This document shows positions 47,239 to 57,734 of a DNA stretch of 64,000 nt, piece after piece; position 1 is the first letter of the stretch, and every line of letters starts with the position of its first letter. Position numbers and translations under genes: made by a program. The DNA is taken from contig NC_077223.1 of the NCBI RefSeq assembly GCF_024763615.1, forward strand, positions 16,492,001 through 16,556,000, read 5' to 3'. The notes beneath the pieces are model-generated. The model ran no database searches, was not told the DNA's origin, and saw only the letters and a program-made list of their open reading frames with translations. This DNA comes from Phlebotomus papatasi. Taxonomy: Eukaryota; Arthropoda; Insecta; Diptera; Psychodidae.

Positions 47239-47647
47239 CGGCGTTATCACACTTGCACATTAAAATTTTAATGTGATTCACATTAATTGTCGCTTGTGAG
47301 CGTCCAAATATGTTATTTGTGTCTTTGAGTTACGTAATATTTAAATAAATAGAAAAACTTATTGATAAAGAAGTGGACTTGGCCTGCAAAAATAAGTTTA
47401 AATTTACCTAAAGCATAAATATTTTTCACATTAAAAAATTAAAGAGAAAATCGCATGAATTTTTCGCATTAATGCTATAAATCAATTTATATAAAATTTT
47501 GCGGGCCAAGTCTACCTTTTTATCAACAAATAGATCAAATTTTGAATATAAAATAATTTAAATACACAAATTACACATGTGGACTCTCACCAGCGATAAT
47601 TAATGTAAATCATATTAAAATTTTAATGTGCAAGTATGATAACACAG
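47239..47647 (-). mobile_element. TWA-flanked MITE (family A), copy 4
   Basis: It has the same orientation as copy 3 (CGGCGTTATCACACTTGCAC first). TTA flanks both ends (47236-47238 and 47648-47650). Six bases later a family B element begins. Confidence 0.87.
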
Positions 47648-47653
47648 TTAAAG

Positions 47654-47893
47654 TAAGGTAAAGTACCCTCACTCGATCGGGTTCCTCGACTCGACCGGTG
47701 GGTCAATTTTTGAATGTTTGATGGCCTATTTCGTCAATTTCTATGAATTTGTCACTGGTTTGTATTATTCATGGAATGATTGGCCTATTAATGTCAGATC
47801 ATGCGCAAAATATTATAGTAAATATAAATAAATTGAATAAATAAATCTACCGGTCGAGACGAGGAACCGGTCGAGCGAAAGCACATTACCTTA
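47654..47893. mobile_element. TA-AGGTAAAGTGCCC MITE (family B), copy 2
   Basis: TAAGGTAAAGTACCCTCACT and the mirrored end (AAAGCACATTACCTTA) enclose the shared interior (ACCGGT blocks and a TTTATATTTAC-like middle). It is a relative of 21123-21337. Confidence 0.8.
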
Positions 47894-47895
47894 TG

Positions 47896-48245
47896 TAGAA
47901 GAGGGTGGGGTAATCTCACGCAAGTATTTCTTTCGAAAATAAAGTTTTTTAGGACAAAAAATAATTATTTAGGAATTATAGTCAATACTCGAGACATACT
48001 AATGCTCAACGCACAATAACTTTTGTTTAGTAAACATGTTTTTGAGATCTTAGTGAGAGTGAGTGAGATCTAGATCTAGTCATCTCGCTCATTCTCATGG
48101 GAAATTTTGAAAACATGTTTACAAACAAAAGTTATTGTGCGCTTGTCATAACTCAATGTAATTACTTTGAATGTAGTTCAAATTCGGTTTAGCAAATGAG
48201 TCTTGAAAAAAGTTCAGCTGCGTGAAATTACCCCACCCTCCCCTA
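47896..48245. mobile_element. MITE with GGGTGGGGTAATCTCACG arms
   Basis: The arms GAGGGTGGGGTAATCTCACG and CGTGAAATTACCCCACCCTC are inverted repeats with a TA at the outer right border. An inner palindrome joins ACTTTTGTTTAGTAAACATG (about 48018-48037) to its mirror CATGTTTACAAACAAAAGTT (about 48114-48133). Confidence 0.82.
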
Positions 48246-48336
48246 AGTAAGGATTTAAATATAAATTATCGCGAAAGTACAGTGGTCAATGCGATTCTCT
48301 TTGAGAGAAAACTATAAAAGATACCGATTTGAGGTT

Positions 48337-48568
48337 CTGGGGGAAGTAGGGCATCACCGACCGAACACGGGGTAGCAGGTAGCATCGAACAAAGCGGTTT
48401 TTTTTTATATTAAACATATATTAAACTTCAGAGGACTAAATCTGTACTTATTCATAGTCACACGAAATAGTCATCATAGACGAAATAGTCATCGTAGTCC
48501 AAGTAGTTTAGGAATAAATATCAGTGTTCGGCACTACTCCATGTTCGGCAGTGCCCCAATTTCCCCTA
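48337..48568 (+). mobile_element. TA-GGGGAAACTGGGGC MITE (family C), copy 6 (decayed)
   Basis: The left end is eroded (GGGGGAAGTAGGGCATCACC); the right end retains CAGTGCCCCAATTTCCCC-TA. A GACGAAATAGTCATC-type phrase in the interior is locally duplicated. Confidence 0.75.
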
Positions 48569-49959
48569 TTAACTAACTTGGTAAAATTTCTTCTTATAAT
48601 TTTTTTTCTCGCGCATTTTGCGTTATAATTTATCATTTTAATCTCTAATGCTTATAAATAATCTCAACTACCCGGCTTATCTGAACTAATCATTGGATTT
48701 TCCTATAAAATTACATATTCTCAACGAGGTTTAGAAGCACTCTAATTAGCTTGTTATACAACTGCTGCAAGGAGTAAATCTAATTGGAACAATTTCATGC
48801 TCTAATTTTCAGAAAAAAAAAGAGAAATTTTCAGTGAACCACGCGATAACTTTTATTTAATAATACTGTTTATTTACTTTGCGGATTAAACTTGCTTTTT
48901 CTGCATTATTTTCATTCCCAATTAACCTAGTTTTTCCTTTGAAATTTTTCCACATGGAAAAACCAATGGCGTATTGTGCTAAATTGAGCTCTCTTAATTG
49001 GATGATACTTTCCTTCATCATTTTCTCTAATCTCTCGCGTAGAATTGAGAACATTTTTGGCGTGGAAATCATTTAAGGAAGACAAATGCGATGCTGTGGA
49101 AAGAAATCGTCTTGGTGATTTTTCTTATTCCTCAAAAGAATTCCGGCAATGGTTCTTCATGCGATTTTATCAGTATCCAAGTATCTTTCATCTTTTTCTG
49201 TTCGCTCTTTTCTCTGGGGAGCAGCTATAGAATTGATCGAAAGTCTTCACCCTTAATTCCAACTTGCGAAAATCATCTTGGAGCATTTCTCTTGTTTCGC
49301 GCGTTTGTCTCTGTCGAGATGGGAAAAGAAATTCGTGAAGCGTCTGTTATCGCATTACTAGAATAATAAATTAACTGGGCAAATAATACGGCAAATAGGG
49401 GGATGGGAAAGACAGGAACCTCATTTTCAAGACGCACATACAAAAGTCGACGAGATGCCCTTTTTCTTTCCTTCCGAAAGCATTGTCTTTTGGATGATTT
49501 TGGGGTGAGCCATGAGTTTTGGGGAGGAAAGGATGAAAAAGAGATAAAATTAATAGTCTCATAGATAATTAGTAGAGAGAAAGACGAAGAAATATTTCGA
49601 CATTGCTGGAAATTCACCCCTTTTTTGAGGCCATGCCTAGCATTTTCCATCGTTCTCTCGCGAATGCTCCAAAACAGGAAAATCCGGTGATAAGCTTTGG
49701 AAGCTTTCAGGAACAGTGATCTTTTTATTATAAATTAAGTTAAACACTTGGCCACTATATTGCGTCATTAACGATTTTACAAATTTAATTTAAATTTTAG
49801 AAGAAGAATAACTAAGTGCAGATTTTAAATTTTTGCAGAAGCGTTTATTTTCTAAATCGTTCAATTTTTTGCCTAAATTGTATAATTTAAAATTAGCAAT
49901 CAATTAATTGCAAACAATCCTAAAATAAATTTTAGGATGAATATTAGACTATTGAATTG
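48569..49959. other. Gene-free DNA
   Basis: Frames of 61-125 codons on both strands at 48857-49650 overlap in all phases; none has a recognised domain or convincing splice context. Confidence 0.4.
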
Positions 49960-50881
49960 TAGGAGAGACTGGGGCAAAAAGTCACAAAACGGATATTTTA
50001 TTTTTTTTACAAGCTACTCGACCGCTTCAAAAATTTCTATTTAGCGCAGTTTTATAGAAAATTTTCCGCTCTACAACTTTTTGAAAGTCATTTTCCTCTA
50101 TTTTGTAAAGAAATACGTTTATCGAACTGATTTTCAAAAGGTAATTTTGTGACTATTCTCAAAAATGCTGGGGCAAATAGTACCAGACATTGGGTATTAT
50201 TCATATTTTGATTCGCTTCATTACAGGCTTCTGCAAATTTAAAAAAAAAAATACCTAGAGGACATTATTTTTATAGAAAATTTATTCATCTACATCTTTG
50301 TGAAACATCGTTTTCTCTGCGAGAAAAGTGAGAAAACGAGAAAAGCGCTTTTCAAGCTATTTTAGAAAAAAAAACACACAAAAGACTGTAAACCGTTTGA
50401 CCAATGCAAACAACAAGCGGCGAGACATGATAATGACGTTTCTTTTCGCCGTGAGACATAAGAAATTGCTTCGCTTTTTGTTACTTTTTGCTCTATACCT
50501 TTTGTTACTTTTTACCCCAAGTGGCCTTTTTAGTAAAAGGATTTCTGGAGAAAAGAACCTTCGTGAACTTCTAAAAGAGATGGCGGATTCATATTTAATG
50601 AATCCAAATTATTTAGAAAATATTTACCAATGCATCAATTTTGGAAAATAATTAGGTAATAATTGTTATCTTCTGCAAGGAAAATATTTCAAAAATAGGG
50701 CTAAAAATTTCGATATTTCTCATTTTCTAAATTCCTTGTTCGAATTCTAAGAAATTTATGACTTTGAAAAAGGTCTATGGAGGCTATCTGTAGAAAAAAA
50801 TTGAGCCGCTATCATTTTTACCTTGGAAGATATTGAATTTTGAATATTTCGATTTGTCACTTTTTGCCACAGTCTCCGCTA
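49960..50881. mobile_element. TA-GGAGAGACTGGGGCAAA element, 922 bp
   Basis: TA borders enclose GGAGAGACTGGGGCAAAAAG and a mirrored right end (TTTTTGCCACAGTCTCCGC). It is related along both halves to 32457-33050, but carries about 300 extra bases in the middle (roughly 50340-50660), which contain a 107-codon frame with a leucine-rich run. That frame lies wholly within the extra segment and is not seen in the shorter relative. Confidence 0.82.
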
Positions 50882-51788
50882 TTCATTAAAAAGGGATAGC
50901 AAAGCGTCCTAGGCTTTGCGAAGTGCTCGTACTCCTCACATAGATTCTACTTAAAAAGTACTTTCGCATTATTTACCGTTGACCGGTTCTCAACTAATTT
51001 TAACCCATTCATAAATCACTCAAAAGATTCCTCTAAATAGTTTTGAGAGTAATGGAATTGATTTTCGGACAAAAAATCGGTTTACAACCGGTTCATTATC
51101 TGTTCGCAACCGATTTAAACTGATTTAGAAATCACTCAAGTTATCGCCCAAAATCTTAGGAATAATATAATTGAATTACGGATAAAAATTAGTTGTTAGT
51201 TTTGAACCGATTCATTGCTAATTCTCAACCGATTGGAACTAGTTCAACTACTCGGAAATTCCGAGACCTTTCCAACGAGCCCAAATAATATGAGCCCATT
51301 CTGTTGATAAATGTGTTTTCTAGAGCCTTTTTTACTTTGGCCCTGAAAAACCGTTAATAGGAATGATTAGACATTTTCGTATCTGGACGAAATGTTCGCC
51401 TGAATAATCTATAAAACTAATCCAAAAATGAAAAAAAAAATCGCACGAAGCGTTTTCGAGCAATCTTTAAAAAACATGGTTTTTGGGGGTCATGGGGTTC
51501 TCTGAAGGTCCCAAAAAACTATCTCTAATAGTTTGGCCTCTAGGCGTGATAACGGCCGGACAGAGTAGATTTATGAGGAGGATTCTCAAAAGGCCCTAAG
51601 CTGCTATCTTTAACCGTTTGACCTTTGGGTATAGTCATCGCCAAACAGATGGACAGACAGGCAAACAATGAAATGATTTTTTGACGAGCCGTGTCATTGA
51701 ATAACTTTTTCTTGATTATTCCTATTCAACTCACCGTGACCACATGCTAAAATTATCTGAGAGACTTAAACGATTTAAAGAACGATGT
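50882..51788. repeat. Degenerate short-period repeats with CAACCGATT and GGACAGACAGGC phrases
   Basis: Between 50985 and 51235 phrases such as ACCGGTTC, TCGCAACCGATTT and TCTCAACCGATT recur, each with ATCACTCAA nearby. From 51470 a different pair of related passages follows (GGTCCC..AAAAACTATCTCTAATAGTTTGGCC and AGGCCCTAAGCTGCTATCTTTAACCGTTTGACC-type), ending in a GGACAGACAGGC run. The class of repeat is not recognised. Confidence 0.45.
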
Positions 51789-51925
51789 TAAGGCCTTGAC
51801 AGACTTGAGGATTAGCCGAGAGATAGCTTAGCATAATTATATTCGAAATAGTGGTTCAACCACATTTCTATCATTTTCCACTAAGTCATCTCTCGACTTA
51901 AGTCGTAAGTGTGTCAAGGACTTTA
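51789..51925. mobile_element. Short MITE related to 42360-42872
   Basis: The left arm TTAAGGCCTTGACAGACTTG and the right arm (GACTTAAGTCGTAAGTGTGT) are inverted repeats that share the AGCCGAGAGAT block with 42360-42872. It is only 137 bases long. Confidence 0.7.
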
Positions 51926-53661
51926 GAATCAAGATTAAAATAGAGATCACGATTACAGAAGCTGCGATTATCGAAAGAGTTCCAGATAAAAGGAACGCAC
52001 AAAGGAAGTCAGTTTGTGGATTCCTGTTGAACGTGGCTTTACGCCAGAGGGTACAGAACCACCCTTAGCATTCTAGAGTAAGTCCACCTCCGCAATTTTA
52101 CCATGTTTCTGCCCCATTCATTTTCTTCTTGTGTCAAAATGCCAAAAAGACGTGAAAGAGTCTCTTCTTAACGAAAGAGCTTTCTCTTGCTGATTCGCGC
52201 AATGTTTTTAAATTATTTCTTCATAAACTCATCCCCCCTGCAACAACCAACTTATTCTCTCACTGGTGCACCTCATTGTGCCGTCTTTAGCAACAAAGTT
52301 AGGGGAAGTCGTTAATGAGGAACATTAAGCTACCTTGTAACCATGGTAAGATCTCCAGGCAAAAGGAATTTTTCCTTTTGATGAGAGTTTTCGTACTTGA
52401 ATAAATTATGGCAATTTAACTATCGATCTATCGATTGATAAAATCATTTCTAATTTCAGAAATTAAATGAGCTTTTGGTAAATTTGTCATTCAATATTCA
52501 TCAAATACAATTTCAATTAATAACATTTCGATACCTAAAACACCTGATCAATACAAGAATAAGCACTCTCTATTGCAAATTGCCAGAAGAATGAACAACT
52601 CATCTTTCCAGAAAAATCGATTTGCCAGGATGGAAACACAATTATTTGTCACGTTCTGCTAGCAATATGGGTAATTTAGTGCACCTGTAGTGTGACCTCT
52701 GACAACATTGGCGAGCTAGATGATTGGGAAAATTACGTTGAGTTGTGAAAAGCGCCCATTTAATATTAGAGGCAGAAAATTTGCCGCAAAATCGAACAGG
52801 AAAATGCCTTTCATTTGATGTCGCTGTCCTATAACCACGTATTGAGGTATGATTTAATTTGATTGTACTTTCCTATGAAGGTGGTGAGTGTGGGACGTTT
52901 ATCGAAAGCAATTTGATCCTTTGTGATGAGACATGGACGATTTTCAGCCTCAGGCAGTCTCTAGGACTCTCAAACCTAGTAGTGGAAATTGTGCCTCACC
53001 GGCGGCGGTGGTATAATAATAGCCATTCTCTACTCTAAAACGTTCACTCAATAAGTTTGGGGTTTGCAGGGGGGTCAACTACGTTTGTTGTTGCACTATA
53101 AATTGTTGGTAGATATAGGGATTACTCTTTGAATTGAAATCATACATTTAATAATATCACGGAGACATTTCGATATGTCAATTAGGATTTACTTGCAATC
53201 TTAAACGGCTCGAATTCTTCGAAGACAGCACTATCTTTTAATAAAGTTCCTCGATTTTCAATAATATATATATTTGGATTTTTTATCCCCTACGAGCTTA
53301 GATTTTGGTAAAATTTTCGAAACCTATAAATTTCGAGTTTTTTTTTATTTCACAGGGAACAAAACAGGGAATGATGCTCAAGAAGAAATATCTTATTATG
53401 TTGTGTTGTAAAATCCACCGATTAGGATACTAGAACCATGTCTTATTAAAAGTTTTTTTTTATGTAAATAACTCCCTACTCGATCGTAATGGATTTAAAA
53501 GAAAAATAAATTTTCATTGTTATCCTTTGAAAAAGTTCTAATACATATTAAAATTTGTTGTCCATTAAAGTAATTTTGCTTTTTCTGTAGGTCAGTCTCA
53601 TGTATAACATTTGAAAATATTTTTAAAAATATATATATTTTTTTTATTTAAGAAATGTATC
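51926..53661. other. Gene-free, single-copy-looking DNA
   Basis: No gene or repeat is supported. The part 51990-53060 is less AT-rich. Confidence 0.4.
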
Positions 53662-53828
53662 CACTGGTGAAAATGAAAGGAACACCGGTGATCCTTTGAA
53701 AGTATCTTTGTTTTGATACTTTTAACTCCGGATTAAACGAATAAAGACAATGAAAAAGTCATCTTTGGTGTTCGTTAAGATCAGAGAAATATGCGATATA
53801 AGTAATTAGTTTATGATAAAACATAATC

Positions 53829-54314
53829 ACTCGATGGGTCAAGTGGTAGAGCACTCGCTCTATGATGCAAGTGTCCCGGGTTCGAATCCCCTTTAGGTCA
53901 CCAGGAATTTTTCTGGTGTTAACTCTTTCGCGTCTTTAGGGTCATATATGACCCGGGGAAAAAAGTTTCTTTTTGGCTATTTACATTAATTGAAATCTAA
54001 CTGGAGTCTTGAGAAAATGAGCCAAGAATCTTACATCCTTCTATTATGATGTCGTGCACGAACAGATAGATTTCAATTAATGTAAATACCCAAAAAAAAC
54101 TTTTTTCCCCGAGTCATGACATTACCCTAAAGACGCGAAAGAGTTAAAGGTGTTCGGATTGCATCCAGTGAGCTTCACTGCACTTGATTCCACGGGGCAT
54201 GGGACTGACAACCCCATCCCTGTATAAGAAAAATAATAATGCATGTCCCGAACTCCCCTTGTGGGAAGGCCTAGTTCCTTTATGAAACGTTGTGCCATAA
54301 TTATTATTATTAAA
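53829..54314 (+). mobile_element. tRNA-derived SINE, copy 2 (interrupted)
   Basis: Box A TGGGTCAAGTGG (53835-53846) and a perfect box B GGTTCGAATCC (53879-53889) are followed by AGGTCACCAGGAATTTTTCT and an ATT-repeat tail ending about 54314. A TTAA-flanked MITE interrupts it at 53919-54147. The other copy (24317-24772) shows the empty site. Confidence 0.87.
53919..54147. mobile_element. piggyBac-type MITE (CTCTTTCGCGTC) inside the SINE
   Basis: TTAA borders enclose CTCTTTCGCGTCTTTAGGGT and its mirrored right end (CCCTAAAGACGCGAAAGAG). The arms extend inward through AAAAAAGTTT and ATTAATTGAAATCTA, so nearly the whole 229 bases fold back on themselves. Its termini differ from the CCCTTTAA family. 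Confidence 0.88.
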
Positions 54315-54522
54315 ACATAATCTAATGTGATAAAGTTGCATACAAAATTTCAAGAGACACTAGTGATCCTTTCAAAGGATCAAATATGATCCAAGGTGAT
54401 CCTTTTACTTTTTCCAGTGTCTTATTCTATTGGCCATTACCCTACAGAAACTAACTTAACATAGTTAGACTGAATATACTTCATTTTCTTTCAGAATATG
54501 AGCCTTAAAAAGAAGCTCAGCT

Positions 54523-55023
54523 GATCCGATCTACCATGACCGATAGGTAAAGTGAAGACCATCCTTGAGTGCTAGAATTAAAGAGAAAGGCTTACGAACG
54601 AGTAGAATAGGGAAGTCAAATCCGAAACAAAGTCATGCGCATCTATGATATGTATTCGTTCAGCTCAAAAAAGCTCATAAACCAAAAAACCTTTTCTTTT
54701 TTTGGATGAATCTTATTACCGTAGATGCGAGTGTCTTTGCACTCCGGAGGTAATCTGGCTTCTCTGCTTATCGTAAACTTTTCTTTAATTCTAGTACTTG
54801 AGGATGATCTTTACTAATCGGACGTCACTGGCAAAAATAAAAGAATCAAATTGATCCAAATTTGATCATTTTACAAAGGATGGATCAAATTAATATGTTC
54901 TATTATGATAAATGTGCATTCAAAGTTTGAAATTTAATCCATCCTTTGCAAAAGAGCCAAATTTGGATTAATTTGATCCTTTTATTTTTATCAGTGCAGT
55001 CGTAAAATAGATCGGATCGATGA
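54523..55023. mobile_element. GATCCGATCTA palindromic element with an inserted MITE
   Basis: The outer arms CTGATCCGATCTA and TAGATCGGATCGA, and the inner arms (GACCATCCTTGAGTGCTAGAATTAAAG and its mirror near 54784-54818), form a large palindrome. A 161-base CACTGG...CAGTG element sits in the right arm. An additional partial arm in direct orientation continues to about 55075. Confidence 0.65.
54836..54996. mobile_element. Small CACTGG...CAGTG MITE
   Basis: CACTGGCAAAAATAAAAGAA and the mirrored right end (CCTTTTATTTTTATCAGTG) continue through ATCAAATTGATCCAAATTTG on both sides. The flanking duplication is unclear. Confidence 0.7.
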
Positions 55024-55101
55024 AGACCATTATTGATTAGTAGAATTAAAGAAAAGCTTACGAAAAACAGGAGTGCAAATTCACACTCATCTACAGCACC
55101 T

Positions 55102-55324
55102 TAGGGGAATGTAGGCTTGGTTCGCACAGAGTGAATCTTCAAACGATGCGAACTTCCTTTTTGTTTGCAAAGATGTGGTTTACCATTTGTCATCTCGTCT
55201 CATGAGGTTAATATAATTTATCTGTCTTATGTCTAAGGAATGACGAACTAGCTCTTTGCAAACAAAGAGAAAATTTGCGTTGTTTGAAGGTTCACTCTGT
55301 GCGAACCATGCCAACATTCCCCTA
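55102..55324. mobile_element. TA-GGGGAATGTAGGC MITE, copy 1 of 3 upstream of the receptor
   Basis: TA borders enclose GGGGAATGTAGGCTTGGTTC and its mirror (GAACCATGCCAACATTCCCC). The arms continue through GCACAGAGTGAATCTTCAAA, about 45 bases in all. The interior CTCTTTGCAAACAAAGAG is itself palindromic. Confidence 0.88.
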
Positions 55325-55339
55325 CATTTTATATCTTTA

Positions 55340-55558
55340 TAGAGGAATGTATGCATGGTTTGCAAACAATTAACCTTTTTTAAATGAGGCGAATTTTCCC
55401 TATGTTTGCAAAGGGCTGGTTTACCATTTCTCATATCGTCTCATGACGTTAATAATTATCTATCTTATGGCGAAGAAATAACGAACTAGCTCTTTGCATT
55501 CAAAGAGAGGGTTCGCATCGTTTGAAGGTTCACTACGTCGGAACCATACGTTCACCTA
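55340..55558. mobile_element. TA-GGGGAATGTAGGC MITE, copy 2 of 3 (most decayed)
   Basis: TA-GAGGAATGTATGCATGGTT at the left and GGAACCATACGTTCACC-TA at the right. The interior is shared with the neighbours. Confidence 0.82.
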
Positions 55559-55581
55559 TTTATTGTAAAGAAAGTATATAA

Positions 55582-55801
55582 TAGGGGAATGTAGGCATGG
55601 TTCGCACAGAGTGAACCTTCAAACGATGCGAATTTTCTCTTTGTTTGCAGAGAGCTGACTTACCATTCCTCATCTCGTTTCATGAACTTAATAATGATCT
55701 ATCATATGGCTAAGAAATGACCAACTAGCTCTTTGCAAACAAAGAGAAAATTTGCGTTGTTTGAAGGTTCACTCCGTGCGAACCATGCCTACATTCCCCT
55801 A
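55582..55801. mobile_element. TA-GGGGAATGTAGGC MITE, copy 3 of 3
   Basis: Intact TA-GGGGAATGTAGGCATGGTTC and mirrored right end. It ends about 180 bases before the proposed transcription start of the odorant receptor. Confidence 0.88.
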
Positions 55802-55978
55802 AGTATTTAAACGTATGACGTGAGTTGTACCCCTGTAACTTCAAATGAAGTGATTGTTGCATGTAAAATATTTATTAAAAAAATCATATCTAATTTATCC
55901 GCATTGAATAATTTTTTTTAAAGAGTTTGACATGCAATCATGTTTTATATTACAAGACGTTTAATTGTTGGTCAGATA

Positions 55979-55983
55979 TCAGT
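55979..55983 (+). promoter_or_regulatory. Candidate arthropod initiator (TCAGT) of the odorant receptor
   Basis: TCAGT lies 53 bases before the receptor's ATG and matches the arthropod initiator consensus. No TATA box is seen at -30. This would give a 5' leader of about 50 bases. A near-match TCAGA lies 8 bases upstream. Confidence 0.35.
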
Positions 55984-56031
55984 AACTTATTTCTCTTAGA
56001 ACTGCTTAGAACACAGTGAAGAGCGTCAAGA

Positions 56032-57277
56032 ATGGCGGAACCGGCGAAACATTCTATGTCGTGGAAATGTTGGGATTCATTTGCTCAGTTGAGTAATAGT
56101 GTTCGTTTCATTGGATGCAATGTTATGGACTTCGATGACCGTGCTCCACTTAATATTTATACGTACATCACAATGTTTCTTAATGTTGTGCTTGCATTGA
56201 TGGGAGTGAATTATATGTGGCTTTATTCTAATAATATGAAAAGTATTGCCGAAGCAATGTTTACCGTAACTTTGTCTCTTCAAGCTGCAACGAAAATCTA
56301 TATGATCATATCAGACATAAAAACAGTGATCCAAGTGGTTATTCAAGTTGTAGACTTTGTTCATGATTTCGAAGATAATCCAAGAGTTTGCAGCATTTTT
56401 CAACGATACGTAAACATATGCAATTGGTGGAGACCAAATATATTTCGTTTCTATACTTTTCTTATTTCTGGGTTGAGTGTGGGATGCATTATACTGGCTG
56501 TAGTTACTAAAACAAAAATTTTACACTTAGGTGGTGTTTTACCATTTATAAATCATGAAACCAATGCTGGATATATTGTAAACTTTGCAGTCTATATTAT
56601 TATTTCATTCTATGGTGCATATGGATATTTTGCAAGTGACTACTCTTATCTAAATACTATGGCGATGGCCTGTGCACAAATTGAAACTATTGCTGTGGTT
56701 TGTAAGGATCTTACTACGTATTTGGAAGAGCACGGATCTGGTGATATCCAAAAAATTAATTCTTCAATCGCATTGATTATTAAGACGCAGCAGAAGCATA
56801 CCATCTTAATGCATCTCATCAATAAAATCTTTGGTCTTCATTCTTTCGTGATAATACTGAGCAGTATGATGTGCATAGCAATTGCAATGTTCCTTCTTAT
56901 CCAGAATGGATGGATAATCGGAATATTTATGGTGATAATGTTTCTTTGGCAAATATTTACACTCTGCTTAGTGGGTGGTATTTACATCATAATGGTCGAC
57001 AGTGTTCAGATACAAGTCAATGAAACCAATTGGTATCTTTTGCCAGTAAAACAGCAAAAGATGTTCATCTGTATCATCCAATATTTGCAAAACGTTAAGG
57101 AACCAACGGCTCTATCTCATTTTCCGCTGAATTTCAATACCTTCGTGAATGTAAACAATTAATATAATTATTATTAGTTTGATAATATAAAGCCATTTTA
57201 TTATTTCTCATTCTTTTTTATAGTGTCTTAAGGCGATGTATCAGCTGCTGATGCTACTTCTAAACGTTTCCGAATAA
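56032..57277 (+). CDS. Insect odorant receptor (7tm_6 family), two exons, 390 aa
   Basis: Insect odorant receptors are seven-helix proteins with a cytoplasmic N-terminus that form ligand-gated cation channels with Orco in dendrites of olfactory neurons. The coding sequence is join(56032..57150, 57224..57277). Hydrophobic segments lie at about residues 42-62, 72-94, 137-158, 180-200, 267-290, 294-318 and the extreme C-terminus. Family-typical features include the GYFASDYSYLNTMAMACAQIE stretch after helix 4, the long intracellular loop with QKHTILM before helix 5, and the final NWYLLPVKQQKMF...FPLNFNTFVN region. Exon 1 alone would stop after FVNVNN. Splicing a 73-base phase-0 intron adds CLKAMYQLLMLLLNVSE, the expected C-terminal helix. 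The first ATG was chosen because it follows the short leader; about 390 residues is normal for the family. The ligand cannot be inferred. No paralogue is seen nearby. It looks intact. Confidence 0.9.
57151..57223 (+). other. 73 bp phase-0 intron of the odorant receptor
   Basis: The donor AAT|GTAAAC and the acceptor TTCTTTTTTATAG|TGT have a strong pyrimidine tract. The intron contains an in-frame stop two codons after the donor, so retention would truncate the protein. A last intron immediately before the C-terminal helix is common in insect odorant receptor genes. Confidence 0.75.
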
Positions 57278-57534
57278 CATGCAAAGGATTACTTAACCTT
57301 GAGTTTAATAATTAAAACAGCAATCGCATGAGGGGATCTGGCATGGTACGTGTTCAAGAAAAGCAGAAAAACATCTTTAAGAATTTACGCTATGTGCATG
57401 TTATATGTCCTTACACCTTACAGAATTAAAATATTAATCAAAAATCAATATTTGTAAAAGAAAATAAGCATAAAGAGCATTCATAATTTCAAGGATTTCA
57501 GTGAATTTTTTCTTTGTTGATATTCAAGATCTCG
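57278..57534. other. 3' flank of the receptor gene
   Basis: AT-rich, with no canonical AATAAA close to the stop. Weaker variants such as AATTAAA near 57309 and 57425 could serve as polyadenylation signals. Confidence 0.3.
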
Positions 57535-57625
57535 TGGCGTAATTGATCAGAGCGTCAGCTCTTTGACGAAGAAATCTCAGGCACGTCTCTTACGGTTTTA
57601 AAATTGAGTCCCTCCCAGTGCAAAA
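57535..57625 (+). mobile_element. tRNA-like SINE head, second family, copy 2 (decayed)
   Basis: CGTGGCGTAATTGATCAGAGC, GTCAGCTCTTTG and, later, ATTGAGTCCCTCCCAGTGCA follow the same order as in 33495-33598. Box B is degenerate, so it is probably inactive. Confidence 0.45.
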
Positions 57626-57734
57626 ACAACATAAAATACAACATAAATAAATGTACTTTGCAAGATAAAATAACCAAAATAAAATAATCACTTGTAGACC
57701 TAGTAAATTAGCGTCTTGTGATCCATTAAATAAA

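Larger units (their letters stand above)
53662..54419. mobile_element. CACTGG...CCAGTG element hosting a SINE and a second MITE
   Basis: The left end CACTGGTGAAAATGAAAGGA and the right end (GGTGATCCTTTTACTTTTTC then CAGTG) are inverted repeats. A GTGATCCTTT phrase lies in both arms. The SINE copy at 53829-54314 separates them. A small relative with the same CACTGGCAAAAATAAAAG-type ends is at 54836-54996. Confidence 0.7.

Noticed and set aside
50328..50651. 107-codon frame with a leucine-rich run
   Set aside because: It lies inside a TA-flanked transposable element and is absent from the related shorter copy; not a host gene.
53829..53900. Apparent tRNA gene with good box A and box B
   Set aside because: The 5' and 3' arms do not pair as an acceptor stem and the sequence continues into a SINE body with an ATT tail; the second copy behaves identically.
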